Translations under genes and position numbers: made by a program
Assembly: GCA_017860335.1 (NCBI GenBank)
Contig: JAFNAU010000006.1
Location: forward strand, 1-22,824
DNA from: Bacteroidota bacterium
Lineage (GTDB): Bacteria > Bacteroidota > Bacteroidia > Bacteroidales > Paludibacteraceae
Direction: 5' to 3'
Length of the DNA stretch: 22,824 nucleotides
Shown here: piece by piece, positions 15,306 through 22,824 of the stretch
Position numbering within the stretch: the stretch's first letter is position 1
Layout: each line of letters starts with the position of its first letter
Notes under the pieces: model-generated
What the model saw: the letters and a program-made list of their open reading frames with translations, nothing else
What the model was told of the DNA's origin: nothing
Databases searched by the model: none

Positions 15306-15917
15306 TTATATTTTGATAAATTTATCGCTTGGTGTCTGACAGAATGCACAGTTTTTATCAAGAGTAGCTTCGTCATACGTATTTCCACATACCGGACAAA
15401 CATAATAAATAAAAGGCAATTGTTTTTCCGATCCTGCTTTTAATGCTTCCAGTGCTTTAGTATAATATGCATTATGTTTCTTTTCGGTATCATTTGCCCA
15501 GTTGAATGATTTTAGAGCCTTATCAACTTTTTCTACTGTCGCTGTTTTAATAAATTCAGGATACATTGTTGTAGACTCATATGTCTCGCCATCAATCGCG
15601 GCCTGCAGATTTTCAGCCGTTGTTTTAACTTCAAATTCGGGTTTAAAGTTTTCCATCTTTTCACCTAATCCTTCCAGTACTTTGCTGTGGTTTGCAGCAT
15701 GAATTCCTTCTGCTTGTGATGCAGCATCGAATAATTTGGCTATTGTATCCAGTCCTTCCGTTCTGGCTTTTTCTGCAAATGCTTTGTATTTTGCACTTGC
15801 TGTAGTTTCACCTTTGATGGCGGCTTTCAGATTATCAATAGTTTTGACCGGTTTCGTCTGGCATCCGATCAGCCCAAAAATTGCTAAAACAGCAATCAGA
15901 ATAAAACTTTTTTTCAT
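15306..15917 (-). CDS. Rubrerythrin-like lipoprotein
   Basis: A 203-residue protein. The N-terminus is a lipoprotein signal (KKSFILIAVLAIFGLIGC) with lipobox LIGC and lipid-carrying Cys19, so it should be membrane-anchored outside the cytoplasm. The ferritin-like domain keeps the diiron ligands of rubrerythrin: Glu37, the ExxH pair Glu70/His73, Glu111 and Glu114 in GETYESTTMYPEF, and the ExxH pair Glu145/His148. A rubredoxin-like C-terminus has CPVCGNTYD (174-182) and CAFC (190-193). Rubrerythrins reduce hydrogen peroxide in anaerobes, usually in the cytoplasm with NADH-linked donors, so the export signal is odd. It lies 33 nt after a DUF2231 membrane gene, probably in one operon. Domain call sure; location inferred. 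Confidence 0.92.
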   Translation of the reverse strand: MKKSFILIAVLAIFGLIGCQTKPVKTIDNLKAAIKGETTASAKYKAFAEKARTEGLDTIAKLFDAASQAEGIHAANHSKVLEGLGEKMENFKPEFEVKTTAENLQAAIDGETYESTTMYPEFIKTATVEKVDKALKSFNWANDTEKKHNAYYTKALEALKAGSEKQLPFIYYVCPVCGNTYDEATLDKNCAFCQTPSDKFIKI

Positions 15918-15950
15918 CTTTGTTCTATTTAATTGTTATTAAAAAATTTA

Positions 15951-16376
15951 TTATAAAGGCATCATATAATTATACACTAATGTACCACCCAATGCACCTG
16001 TAATACTTACACATACAGCAGCAATGGCATAAAGAATAAATGCTGACCATTTCAGTCCTTTACTATCCGGTTTTCGCAGCTGGATAATTCTTAAAACTGA
16101 AGTTACTGTCAGCAACAAAGCAGTGGCAAAAGCTAGCAGTTCATGCGTTTCTCTCACCTCACCGGCTGCACCTGACATTTCGCTTGTAAAGAAATATCCG
16201 GTAGTAACAGCAGCTAAAGCTCCTAATGTGCCTAAAATCAATAAATAAAAACTAATTTTAGGAAAACATAGTTCTTTCCTGATAATGAGAGATGCCAAAT
16301 CGGCTAAAAAACCGATCATCACAAGTGCAATAGGAAAATGCACTAACATGGGATGAAAATGTTCTGTTGATATCAT
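15951..16376 (-). CDS. DUF2231-like four-helix membrane protein
   Basis: A 141-residue inner-membrane protein with four predicted helices near residues 10-30, 41-62, 78-98 and 110-136. The N-terminal motif HPMLVHFPIALVMIG and the His in RETHELLAFA at the start of helix 3 fit DUF2231. Paired histidines in membrane helices suggest cofactor binding such as haem, but this is inference. It lies directly upstream of the rubrerythrin lipoprotein and is likely co-expressed, perhaps as an electron-delivery partner. No TAnnTTTG box is seen upstream on this strand. Confidence 0.75.
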   Translation of the reverse strand: MISTEHFHPMLVHFPIALVMIGFLADLASLIIRKELCFPKISFYLLILGTLGALAAVTTGYFFTSEMSGAAGEVRETHELLAFATALLLTVTSVLRIIQLRKPDSKGLKWSAFILYAIAAVCVSITGALGGTLVYNYMMPL

Positions 16377-16653
16377 ATTTTTATATTTATAACGATTTAA
16401 ACAAATTACATTTAAATTAGTTTTATAAAATTAAAATTTATAATCATTTTAAATAAATCAGAGTTTTTTAGGACAATATCTTTTTACATGCTCTTCACAT
16501 ATAACTTAATTTGAATTAGTGAATATATTTCTTGCAAATTGTGTTATACTCCATCATTCATCTCCTAATACATAATCCGTTGATATTTACGCAAATACAA
16601 ATCAAATAAACAAGTATTCATACTCAACTTACTCAAAATTCATCCTTTTTTTG
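16377..16653. other. AT-rich intergenic region without a recognised gene
   Basis: Divergent gap between the DUF2231 gene and lysS. It is AT-rich with many stops in all frames. Two short minus-strand peptides were examined and not accepted as genes. No repeat or RNA gene was recognised. Confidence 0.5.
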
Positions 16654-16695
16654 TATTTTTGCAAAATAATTGGCATCGTGCATATAAATGCCAAT
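16654..16695 (+). promoter_or_regulatory. lysS promoter -7 box and leader hairpin
   Basis: TATTTTTG (16654-16661) matches the -7 consensus, without a TTTG at the -33 spacing. Just downstream ATTGGCAT (16669-16676) and ATGCCAAT (16688-16695) form a perfect 8-bp inverted repeat with an 11-nt loop, 23 nt before the lysS ATG. It lies at or just after the expected start site, so it could be an operator or a 5' stem-loop. Confidence 0.45.
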
Positions 16696-16718
16696 AAACG
16701 ATTGAAAAATAACAGAAT

Positions 16719-18452
16719 ATGAGTATCGAATTAAGTGAACAGGAACAGTTTAGACGCCAGAGTTTAACAGAATTGCGCAAGTTGGGCATCGAACCTTACC
16801 CCGCAGCCGAATATCCCGCCAATACCTTTTCTACAGATATTAAAGCTGAGTTTAAAGACGAAGAAACCGGGAAACAGGTGTGCATAGCAGGCCGCATCAT
16901 GAGCCGCCGCATCATGGGTAAGGCTTCGTTCGTGGAACTGCAGGACAGCAAAGGACGCATCCAGGTGTATGTGAGTCGAGACGATATCAGCACTGAAGCA
17001 CAACCAGAAATGTATAACACCGTTTTCAAAAAATTACTTGATATTGGTGACTTTATTGGCATCAAAGGATTTGTATTTCGCACCCAAATGGGCGAAATCA
17101 GCGTACATGCACAGGAAATGACTGTGTTGAGCAAATCACTTAAGCCACTGCCCATTGTAAAATACAAAGACGGAGTTGCCTTTGACGCGTTCGAAGATCC
17201 TGAACAACGGTATCGTCAACGCTACGTGGATCTGATTGTGAACGAAGGTGTAAAAGATATCTTCATCAAACGAACCAGGGTTTATCAGTCCATGCGCGAT
17301 TATTTCAATTCGAAGGATTATCTCGAAGTGGAAACGCCAATACTCCAGCCAATCCCCGGAGGAGCTGCCGCAAGACCCTTTATCACACATCACAATGCGC
17401 TGGATATACCGCTTTATCTTCGTATAGCCGACGAATTGTATCTGAAACGTCTTATCGTGGGTGGCTTTGAAGGAGTATATGAATTCTCCAAGAACTTCAG
17501 AAACGAAGGAATGGATCGTACTCATAATCCCGAATTCACTGCCATGGAAATATATGTAGCCTACAAAGACTACAACTGGATGATGACATTCACCGAAAAC
17601 ATGCTCGAAAAGATTTGTCTTGACGTGAACGGAACGACTGAAGTTAAGGTTGGCGACAACATCATCAACTTCAAAACGCCTTACAAACGCATATCCATGA
17701 TTGATTCAATCCATGAATTTACCGGTATTGACATCAACGGAATGAATGAAGAACAACTTTTCGAAGTTTGTAAGAAACTGAATATCGAAGTGGACGATAC
17801 CATGGGCAAAGGTAAACTGATCGATGAGATATTCGGAGCCAAATGCGAGGGAAACTACATACAACCGACATTTATCACCGATTACCCACGCGAGATGAGC
17901 CCGCTTTGCAAGCGCCACCGCGAAAATCCGGAACTCACCGAACGGTTCGAACTGATGGTCAACGGCAAGGAACTGGCTAACGCTTATTCCGAACTGAACG
18001 ACCCTATCGACCAGCTCGATCGCTTTCAGGAACAACTTAAACTGAGCGAAAAGGGCGACGATGAAGCCATGTTTATCGACCTTGATTTTGTTCGTTCACT
18101 CGAATACGGTATGCCTCCGACTTCAGGTATGGGTATCGGCATGGATCGTCTCGTCATGCTTATGACTGGACAGCAAACCATTCAGGAAGTACTGTTCTTC
18201 CCGCAGATGAAACCCGAAAAAGCAATCACCCAGGATACCGACGAAAAATATATAGCGCTGGGTATACCTGCCGAATGGATTGAGGTGGTAAAAAAAGCAG
18301 GTATTACAAAGGCAAGAGATCTGCGCGGACTGAACCCCAACAAGTTTCATCAGGATATTTGCGGGCTGAATAAGAAAAATAAACTTGAACTGAAAAATCC
18401 GGCAAAAGAAGATGTGCAGGCGTGGATTGCGGCTGCCGGAAACTTAGCGTAA
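16719..18452 (+). CDS. lysS: Lysyl-tRNA synthetase, class II
   Basis: Charges tRNA-Lys in the cytosol. The 577 residues comprise an OB-fold anticodon-binding domain (about 55-150, with GRIMSRRIMGKASFVELQD) and the class II catalytic core. Motif 1 is around RYRQRYVDLI and YLEVETPILQPIPGGAAARP, motif 2 is FRNEGMDRTHNPEFTAMEIY, and motif 3 is GMGIGMDRLVML. After the core, at FPQMKPE, a tail of about 75 residues (ALGIPAEWIEVVKKAGITKA onward, ending AWIAAAGNLA) resembles a small helical domain. E. coli LysS is about 505 residues, so this tail accounts for the excess; it is common in Bacteroidota (from memory). It ends before a terminator hairpin, so it is separate from gpsA. Confidence 0.98.
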   Translation: MSIELSEQEQFRRQSLTELRKLGIEPYPAAEYPANTFSTDIKAEFKDEETGKQVCIAGRIMSRRIMGKASFVELQDSKGRIQVYVSRDDISTEAQPEMYNTVFKKLLDIGDFIGIKGFVFRTQMGEISVHAQEMTVLSKSLKPLPIVKYKDGVAFDAFEDPEQRYRQRYVDLIVNEGVKDIFIKRTRVYQSMRDYFNSKDYLEVETPILQPIPGGAAARPFITHHNALDIPLYLRIADELYLKRLIVGGFEGVYEFSKNFRNEGMDRTHNPEFTAMEIYVAYKDYNWMMTFTENMLEKICLDVNGTTEVKVGDNIINFKTPYKRISMIDSIHEFTGIDINGMNEEQLFEVCKKLNIEVDDTMGKGKLIDEIFGAKCEGNYIQPTFITDYPREMSPLCKRHRENPELTERFELMVNGKELANAYSELNDPIDQLDRFQEQLKLSEKGDDEAMFIDLDFVRSLEYGMPPTSGMGIGMDRLVMLMTGQQTIQEVLFFPQMKPEKAITQDTDEKYIALGIPAEWIEVVKKAGITKARDLRGLNPNKFHQDICGLNKKNKLELKNPAKEDVQAWIAAAGNLA

Positions 18453-18468
18453 ACTGACAATGAACTAT

Positions 18469-18514
18469 CGCTTGATTGATGGAACTTATTCTGTTAATCA
18501 AGCGTTTTAGTTTT
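18469..18514 (+). terminator. lysS terminator
   Basis: CGCTTGATT (18469-18477) pairs perfectly with AATCAAGCG (18496-18504), 9 bp with an 18-nt loop, followed by TTTTAGTTTT. Located 16 nt after the lysS stop. The large loop weakens the call a little. Confidence 0.7.
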
Positions 18515-18558
18515 ACTTCTGTAGTTTGTATGAATTTTCATTATAAAACAATTGAAAA

Positions 18559-19632
18559 ATGATAACAGAAAGTATTGAGTGGGGAAATACGAATACTTCC
18601 CTGAATGATATACTTACAAATGCTCCCGATAAAAAACATGTTGAAAAAGTGCGTCTGGCGATTATGGGAGGAGGAAGCTGGGCAACCGCACTGGCTAAAA
18701 TAGCCTTAACCAACATCAAATCCATCAACTGGTACATGCGCCGACAGGAACAGATTGATGAATTCATACGTACAAGCAAAAATCCATCATACCTCACGGG
18801 TGTACGGTTTAACACCGACCGCATCCGGTTTAACACCGATATCAACAAGGTAGTAAAAATGTCGGATATACTGGTTTTTGCCACTCCGTCACCTTTCCTG
18901 AAACAGCATCTTACCAAGTTAAAACGCCGTATGGAAGATAAAATAATTGTATCAGCCATCAAAGGAATTGTTCCTGATGAGAATATGCTGATATCCGAAT
19001 ACTTCCACGAAACCTATAAAGTGCCGGAAGAAAATATAGTGGCGCTAGGAGGCCCTTGTCACGCGGAAGAAGTGGCGTTGGAACGTCTCTCCTACCTCAC
19101 CATTGCCTGCAAATCGCGCGACAACGCCCGGTACATTGCTGAAAAATTTACCAATGAATATATACACACCCGCATCAGCGACGATGTATATGGGCTGGAA
19201 TACACATCGGTAATGAAGAATATATACGCCATTGCCTCGGGCATATGCAGCGGACTGAAGTATGGCGATAACTTTCAGGCGGTACTCATATCCAATGCCG
19301 TACAGGAAATGAACCGCTTCTGCAACGCTACCAATCCGCAACACCGGGATATCAGCGAATCGGCCTTCCTCGGTGATTTGCTCGTAACCGCTTATTCCAA
19401 GTTCAGCCGAAATCGTCTCTTCGGAACAATGATCGGAAAAGGTTATTCTGTAAAAACCGCGCAACTCGAAATGGAAATGATTGCCGAAGGTTATTATGCC
19501 ACCAAAACCATTCACGAACTGAATGAAAGATATCACGTAAATATCCCGATAGTGGATGCTGTATACGAGATTCTGTATAACCGCAGTTCGCCTATTCTGG
19601 AAATTCAACAACTCACTGAAAAATTACAATAA
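18559..19632 (+). CDS. gpsA: NAD(P)H-dependent glycerol-3-phosphate dehydrogenase
   Basis: Reduces dihydroxyacetone phosphate to sn-glycerol 3-phosphate for phospholipid synthesis. The 357 residues have the Rossmann motif AIMGGGSWATALAKIAL (34-50), the FATPSPFLKQHL and SAIKGI segments, ALGGPCHAEEV, and the catalytic Lys in LEYTSVMKNIYAIASG. The N-terminal 30 residues before the Rossmann fold are longer than I expect, so the start may be further in, but no Met lies between. It lies 12 nt before pgi, forming an operon; the substrate links it to tpiA in the same window. A 14-nt direct repeat inside the gene is noted separately. Confidence 0.96.
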   Translation: MITESIEWGNTNTSLNDILTNAPDKKHVEKVRLAIMGGGSWATALAKIALTNIKSINWYMRRQEQIDEFIRTSKNPSYLTGVRFNTDRIRFNTDINKVVKMSDILVFATPSPFLKQHLTKLKRRMEDKIIVSAIKGIVPDENMLISEYFHETYKVPEENIVALGGPCHAEEVALERLSYLTIACKSRDNARYIAEKFTNEYIHTRISDDVYGLEYTSVMKNIYAIASGICSGLKYGDNFQAVLISNAVQEMNRFCNATNPQHRDISESAFLGDLLVTAYSKFSRNRLFGTMIGKGYSVKTAQLEMEMIAEGYYATKTIHELNERYHVNIPIVDAVYEILYNRSSPILEIQQLTEKLQ

Positions 19633-19644
19633 TTATTATGCAAT

Positions 19645-20988
19645 ATGGAACACATTAAATTATCTATCGACAAAGCTTATGGATTTGTATCTGCCGACAA
19701 AGTAGCCGGCTACAAAGCCGAAGCCGAAGCTGCCAACCTGGCACTCCAAAACGGAATCGGAAAAGGCAGTGACTTTCTCGGATGGCTCAACCTGCCCGCA
19801 GAAATTGACGAAACACACCTGACCGACGTTGAAAATACAGCCAAAATTCTTCGCGACAACTGCGAAGTAGTGGTAGTAATTGGCATCGGCGGAAGCTATC
19901 TGGGAGCAAAAGCCGTAATCGACGCGCTCTCCAACAGCTTCGACTGGTTACAGACTGAACGCAAATCACCTGTGATCGTGTATGCCGGACAGAATATCGG
20001 GGAAGATTACCTCTACGAACTCCAGGAACTGCTGAAAACAAAACATTTCGGTATCATCTCCATTTCCAAATCCGGTACTACAACCGAACCCGCGCTTGCA
20101 TTCCGCCTGCTGAAAACACAACTGGAAGAACAGCAGGGAAAAGAAGAAGCAAAAAAACTTACCGTTTGTATTACTGACAAAGCCAAAGGTGCACTCCGTA
20201 CGCTTGCTAACAAGGAAGGCCTGAAAACGTTCATCCTTGAAGACAATATCGGCGGTCGCTATTCAGTACTTTCACCCGTGGGATTGCTGCCTATCGCCGT
20301 TGCCGGCCTGGATATCCGTCAGCTGGTACAGGGAGCAGTAACCATACAAGAAGTTTGCGGAACGGGAACAGCTTTCGAAGAAAATCCGGCCGCTCAGTAT
20401 GCAGCTATGCGCAACGAACTCTATCGTAACGGTAAAAAAACCGAGATACTGGTTAACTTCCACCCCAAACTACACTACGTGTCCGAATGGTGGAAACAGC
20501 TTTACGGAGAAAGTGAAGGCAAGGAAAACAAAGGTATTTTCCCGGCATCGGTTGATTTCACAACCGATCTGCACTCCATGGGACAATGGATACAGGAAGG
20601 CGAACGCACTATCTTCGAAACGGTGATTTCGGTTTGTGAGCCCAATCACACCAAAATTTTCCCGCATTCTGACGAAAACCTCGACGGACTGAACTTCCTG
20701 GCCGGTAAACGGGTGGATGAAGTGAACAAAATGGCTGAACTTGGCACCATGATCGCACACGTGGATGGTGGCGTTCCGAATTTGAAAATTGAGCTTCCGA
20801 AACTGAATGAATTCTACCTGGGCGAACTTATCTATTTTTTCGAACGAGCCTGCGGTATCAGCGGTTACCTGCTCGGTGTCAATCCATTCGACCAACCCGG
20901 TGTGGAAGCCTACAAGAAAAACATGTTTGCACTACTCGAAAAACCCGGCTACGAAGAAGAAACAAAGGCAATTAAAGCAAGACTTTAG
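19645..20988 (+). CDS. pgi: Glucose-6-phosphate isomerase
   Basis: Interconverts glucose 6-phosphate and fructose 6-phosphate in glycolysis. The 447 residues are of the shorter bacterial type. Key segments: GIGGSYLGAKAVIDAL (sugar binding), ISISKSGTTTEPALAFRLL (phosphate-binding SIS loop), GGRYSVLSPVGLLP (with the conserved Arg), QLYGESEGKENKG (catalytic Glu) and NPFDQPGVEAYKKNMF (conserved Gln and Lys). The start at 19645 is 12 nt after the gpsA stop. Followed by a strong terminator. Confidence 0.98.
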   Translation: MEHIKLSIDKAYGFVSADKVAGYKAEAEAANLALQNGIGKGSDFLGWLNLPAEIDETHLTDVENTAKILRDNCEVVVVIGIGGSYLGAKAVIDALSNSFDWLQTERKSPVIVYAGQNIGEDYLYELQELLKTKHFGIISISKSGTTTEPALAFRLLKTQLEEQQGKEEAKKLTVCITDKAKGALRTLANKEGLKTFILEDNIGGRYSVLSPVGLLPIAVAGLDIRQLVQGAVTIQEVCGTGTAFEENPAAQYAAMRNELYRNGKKTEILVNFHPKLHYVSEWWKQLYGESEGKENKGIFPASVDFTTDLHSMGQWIQEGERTIFETVISVCEPNHTKIFPHSDENLDGLNFLAGKRVDEVNKMAELGTMIAHVDGGVPNLKIELPKLNEFYLGELIYFFERACGISGYLLGVNPFDQPGVEAYKKNMFALLEKPGYEEETKAIKARL

Positions 20989-21036
20989 TTGAAGGATGAA
21001 TTATGAATGATGAATTCTAATTTATAAGCAAATATG

Positions 21037-21073
21037 AAAAATCCATCTGATTTGGTTCTGGTGGATTTTTTTT
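21037..21073 (+). terminator. gpsA-pgi terminator
   Basis: AAAAATCCATC (21037-21047) pairs with GGTGGATTTTT (21060-21070), 11 bp with one wobble and a 12-nt loop, with the T-run continuing to 21073. It lies 49 nt after the pgi stop. Confidence 0.85.
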
Positions 21074-21358
21074 GTGGCAGAAGCTAAGTTTTCACTTTTT
21101 TATTAAGCTTATCACTAAGTTTTAAAACAAGTAAATTAAATCAACAAAGTAAGGTCTTATTGCTGTTGCAGTTTACAGTATAGTGGTCAGGTTACATTTA
21201 ATCAGTTGCAGAGGAAATTCGTAACGTACAAAATTCCACAAAAGAATTACAAATAAGCTATAATAACAGAACTACCGGAACAATTATTTTTTTACAAGAA
21301 TAAATAAAACTTGAGGTAGTTTCATAATTGAACAGATTATTTATTTTTAGATAATTAC
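21074..21358. other. AT-rich gap between pgi and nhaD
   Basis: No gene is recognised. CTAAGTTTT occurs twice within the first 50 nt (about 21085 and 21115). No riboswitch I know for sodium or pH transporters could be recognised by eye. Confidence 0.45.
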
Positions 21359-21366
21359 TAAATTTG
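21359..21366 (+). promoter_or_regulatory. Possible -7 box of nhaD
   Basis: TAAATTTG matches TAnnTTTG and lies 28 nt before the ATG; no TTTG is found at the -33 spacing. Confidence 0.4.
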
Positions 21367-21393
21367 TAAAATTGAATAAAAATATCACAGATA

Positions 21394-22674
21394 ATGGAAC
21401 TTATTATTATCACATTTTTTATACTTGGCTATACTGCCATAGCGTTAGAACACAGCATTAAGATAGACAAGGCAGCTTCAGCATTAATTACCGGAGTTTT
21501 ATGTTGGGTAATCTATATTGTTTTTGTGCCAGATAAGCATATTGTGAATGAACAATTGACTGGTCATTTGGGTGAAGTATCGGGGATACTATTTTTCTTG
21601 TTGGGAGCTATGACTATTGTTGAATTAATTGATGCCCATGAAGGCTTTAATATTATTACTTCAAGAATAACCTCAACCAATAAACGTTCAATGTTATGGA
21701 TAATTGGATTCATTACTTTCTTTCTGTCAGCAGTTTTAGATAACCTGACCACCACAATTGTAATAATATCATTATTGAAAAAACTAATCAAGAAAGATGA
21801 AGACAGATTATTTTATGCCGGAATAGTAATAATAGCAGCCAATGCCGGAGGTGCCTGGTCTCCCATTGGGGATGTCACCACGACAATGTTATGGATTGGT
21901 GGTCAGGTGACCGCAGTAAATATAATTGCTAAGCTATTACTTCCGAGTTTAGTTTGTTTGACAGTGCCACTAATTTTCATGTCGTTCCGCATGAAGGGAG
22001 ATGTTTCGAGACCTTCATTGAAAGTTACTGAACATAGTAACATTTTACCCCAAAAGTATCAATACATTGTATTAATATCAGGCATACTAGTACTAATTTC
22101 TGTTCCGGTTTTTAAAACAACAACACATTTACCACCATATATGGGAATGTTGTTTGGATTGGCCATTCTATGGATTGTTACGTCTATTTTGCATAAATCG
22201 GATGAACACACCTATAAAAACAAATTTTCAGTAGCGCAGGCATTACGAAATATTGACACGCCCAGTATTTTGTTCTTTTTGGGTATATTAATAAGTATTT
22301 CAGCTTTACAGTCAGTAGGAATTCTGACACATTTATCACATAAGATGAGCACATACATTGCCAATGAGAATATTATAGTGATGGCTATCGGATTATTATC
22401 ATCAATAGTAGATAATGTACCATTAGTAGCGGCCACTCAGGGTATGTACAGTCTGGTGCAATATCCTGCCGATCATTATTTTTGGGAGTTTTTGGCTTAT
22501 GCAACAGGAACGGGAGGTAGTGCCTTAGTTATTGGTTCGGCCGCTGGCGTGGTGGCTATGGGTATGGAAAAAATTAGTTTTATGTGGTACCTAAGAAAAA
22601 TAAGCTGGTTGGCGTTAATAGGATTTTTCTCCGGAGCTGTTGTTTACATATTACAAGATTATTTTTTACACTAA
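21394..22674 (+). CDS. nhaD: NhaD-family Na+/H+ antiporter
   Basis: A 426-residue polytopic inner-membrane protein with about eleven hydrophobic segments, expected to export Na+ (or Li+) in exchange for protons. Motifs of the NhaD branch of ion transporters: GYTAIALEHSIKIDKAASAL at the N-terminus, AVLDNLTTTIVIISLLKKL, IIAANAGGAWSPIGDVTTTM, and a second inverted-type motif SSIVDNVPLVAA followed by TGTGGSALVIGSAAGV. The paired D-N-x-T/P motifs in the two halves probably form the ion site. The length is normal. It is monocistronic, preceded by a long AT-rich gap. No terminator is clear after it. Confidence 0.93.
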   Translation: MELIIITFFILGYTAIALEHSIKIDKAASALITGVLCWVIYIVFVPDKHIVNEQLTGHLGEVSGILFFLLGAMTIVELIDAHEGFNIITSRITSTNKRSMLWIIGFITFFLSAVLDNLTTTIVIISLLKKLIKKDEDRLFYAGIVIIAANAGGAWSPIGDVTTTMLWIGGQVTAVNIIAKLLLPSLVCLTVPLIFMSFRMKGDVSRPSLKVTEHSNILPQKYQYIVLISGILVLISVPVFKTTTHLPPYMGMLFGLAILWIVTSILHKSDEHTYKNKFSVAQALRNIDTPSILFFLGILISISALQSVGILTHLSHKMSTYIANENIIVMAIGLLSSIVDNVPLVAATQGMYSLVQYPADHYFWEFLAYATGTGGSALVIGSAAGVVAMGMEKISFMWYLRKISWLALIGFFSGAVVYILQDYFLH

Positions 22675-22741
22675 TACTATAATTGTCTGATAAAATGAAC
22701 AGACCACTAGTTACACTTTTGTTATTTATTCGAATCAGTAT

Positions 22742-22824
22742 TTAAAAAATCAGATAAATGAAAGCCACAGCAAGTTTACCGTAAATATGGTTAAGTAATC
22801 CGGCAGTCGATCTGACTTTCATCG
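22742..22824 (-). CDS. 3' end of an unidentified protein (cut by window edge)
   Basis: A minus-strand frame enters from the right edge and stops at 22744-22742. The visible 26 residues start MKVRSTAGLLNHIYG and end with a hydrophobic stretch, AVAFIYLIF. The frame is open to the edge, and the Met may be internal. The pattern recalls C-terminal ends of some insertion-sequence transposases, but I cannot name a family and see no terminal inverted repeat. Confidence 0.35.
   Translation of the reverse strand, partial: MKVRSTAGLLNHIYGKLAVAFIYLIF

Noticed and set aside
16455..16560. Short minus-strand peptides (one ending CEEHVKRYCPKKL, one starting MMEYNTICKKY) in the lysS gap
   Set aside because: Each is 13-15 codons, in different frames broken by stops; no start or context supports a gene.
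19045..19611. Minus-strand open frame of 188 codons within gpsA
   Set aside because: Antisense shadow; gpsA motifs are continuous on the other strand.
21085..21393. Sodium- or pH-responsive riboswitch before nhaD
   Set aside because: No recognisable conserved core or stable stem could be seen by eye.
22685..22710. GTCTG-10 nt-CAGAC dyad after nhaD as a terminator
   Set aside because: Only 5 bp of stem, a 10-nt loop and no T-run.

Overview
The window looks like chromosome from a member of the Bacteroidales (phylum Bacteroidota). Three things point there: typical gene neighbourhoods (rplM-rpsI-rpsB-tsf; DUF1599-DoxX-tpiA; lysS-gpsA-pgi), promoters that fit the Bacteroidota consensus TTTG-N19-TAnnTTTG, and a type IX secretion (T9SS) sorting domain on a CotH-like protein. 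The T9SS signal suggests a Porphyromonas/Tannerella/Paludibacter-like lineage rather than core Bacteroides; that placement is inference. Most of the window is housekeeping DNA. I did not find a convincing new multi-gene system, phage, CRISPR array, tRNA or rRNA.

Layout. Positions 1-152 (-) hold the start of a DUF47/PhoU-like gene cut by the window edge. After an AT-rich gap with two dyads comes a small 2[4Fe-4S] ferredoxin (551-718, +). A tight minus-strand operon follows, read from 4596 down to 776: gltX, a GT-B glycosyltransferase and a WecB-type UDP-GlcNAc 2-epimerase. gltX is broken: an internal stretch is missing and the reading frame shifts near 4150. The next minus-strand block (7758 to 4771) is rplM-rpsI-rpsB-tsf. 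It has a consensus promoter and a strongly folded leader before rplM, and heptanucleotide-word repeats in two of its gaps. Then, still on minus, come a YciO/Sua5-family gene, tpiA, a DoxX-type membrane protein with a thioredoxin-like tail, a duplicated-domain DUF1599 protein, and an amino-sugar-kinase-like/RapZ-C fusion.

On the plus strand, 12974-15208 encodes a secreted CotH-like protein with a T9SS tail. It converges on a minus-strand pair, a rubrerythrin lipoprotein and a DUF2231 membrane protein. The plus strand then carries lysS, gpsA-pgi and an NhaD-type Na+/H+ antiporter. The right edge holds the 3' end of an unidentified minus-strand reading frame.

Functional links: gltX, lysS, the ribosomal proteins and EF-Ts all serve translation. 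tpiA, pgi and gpsA serve central carbon and glycerolipid metabolism. The glycosyltransferase, WecB and the kinase/RapZ-C fusion point to amino-sugar and surface-polysaccharide metabolism. The items most worth a second look are the damaged gltX, the rplM leader RNA, the kinase/RapZ-C fusion and the two families of 7-nt repeats.
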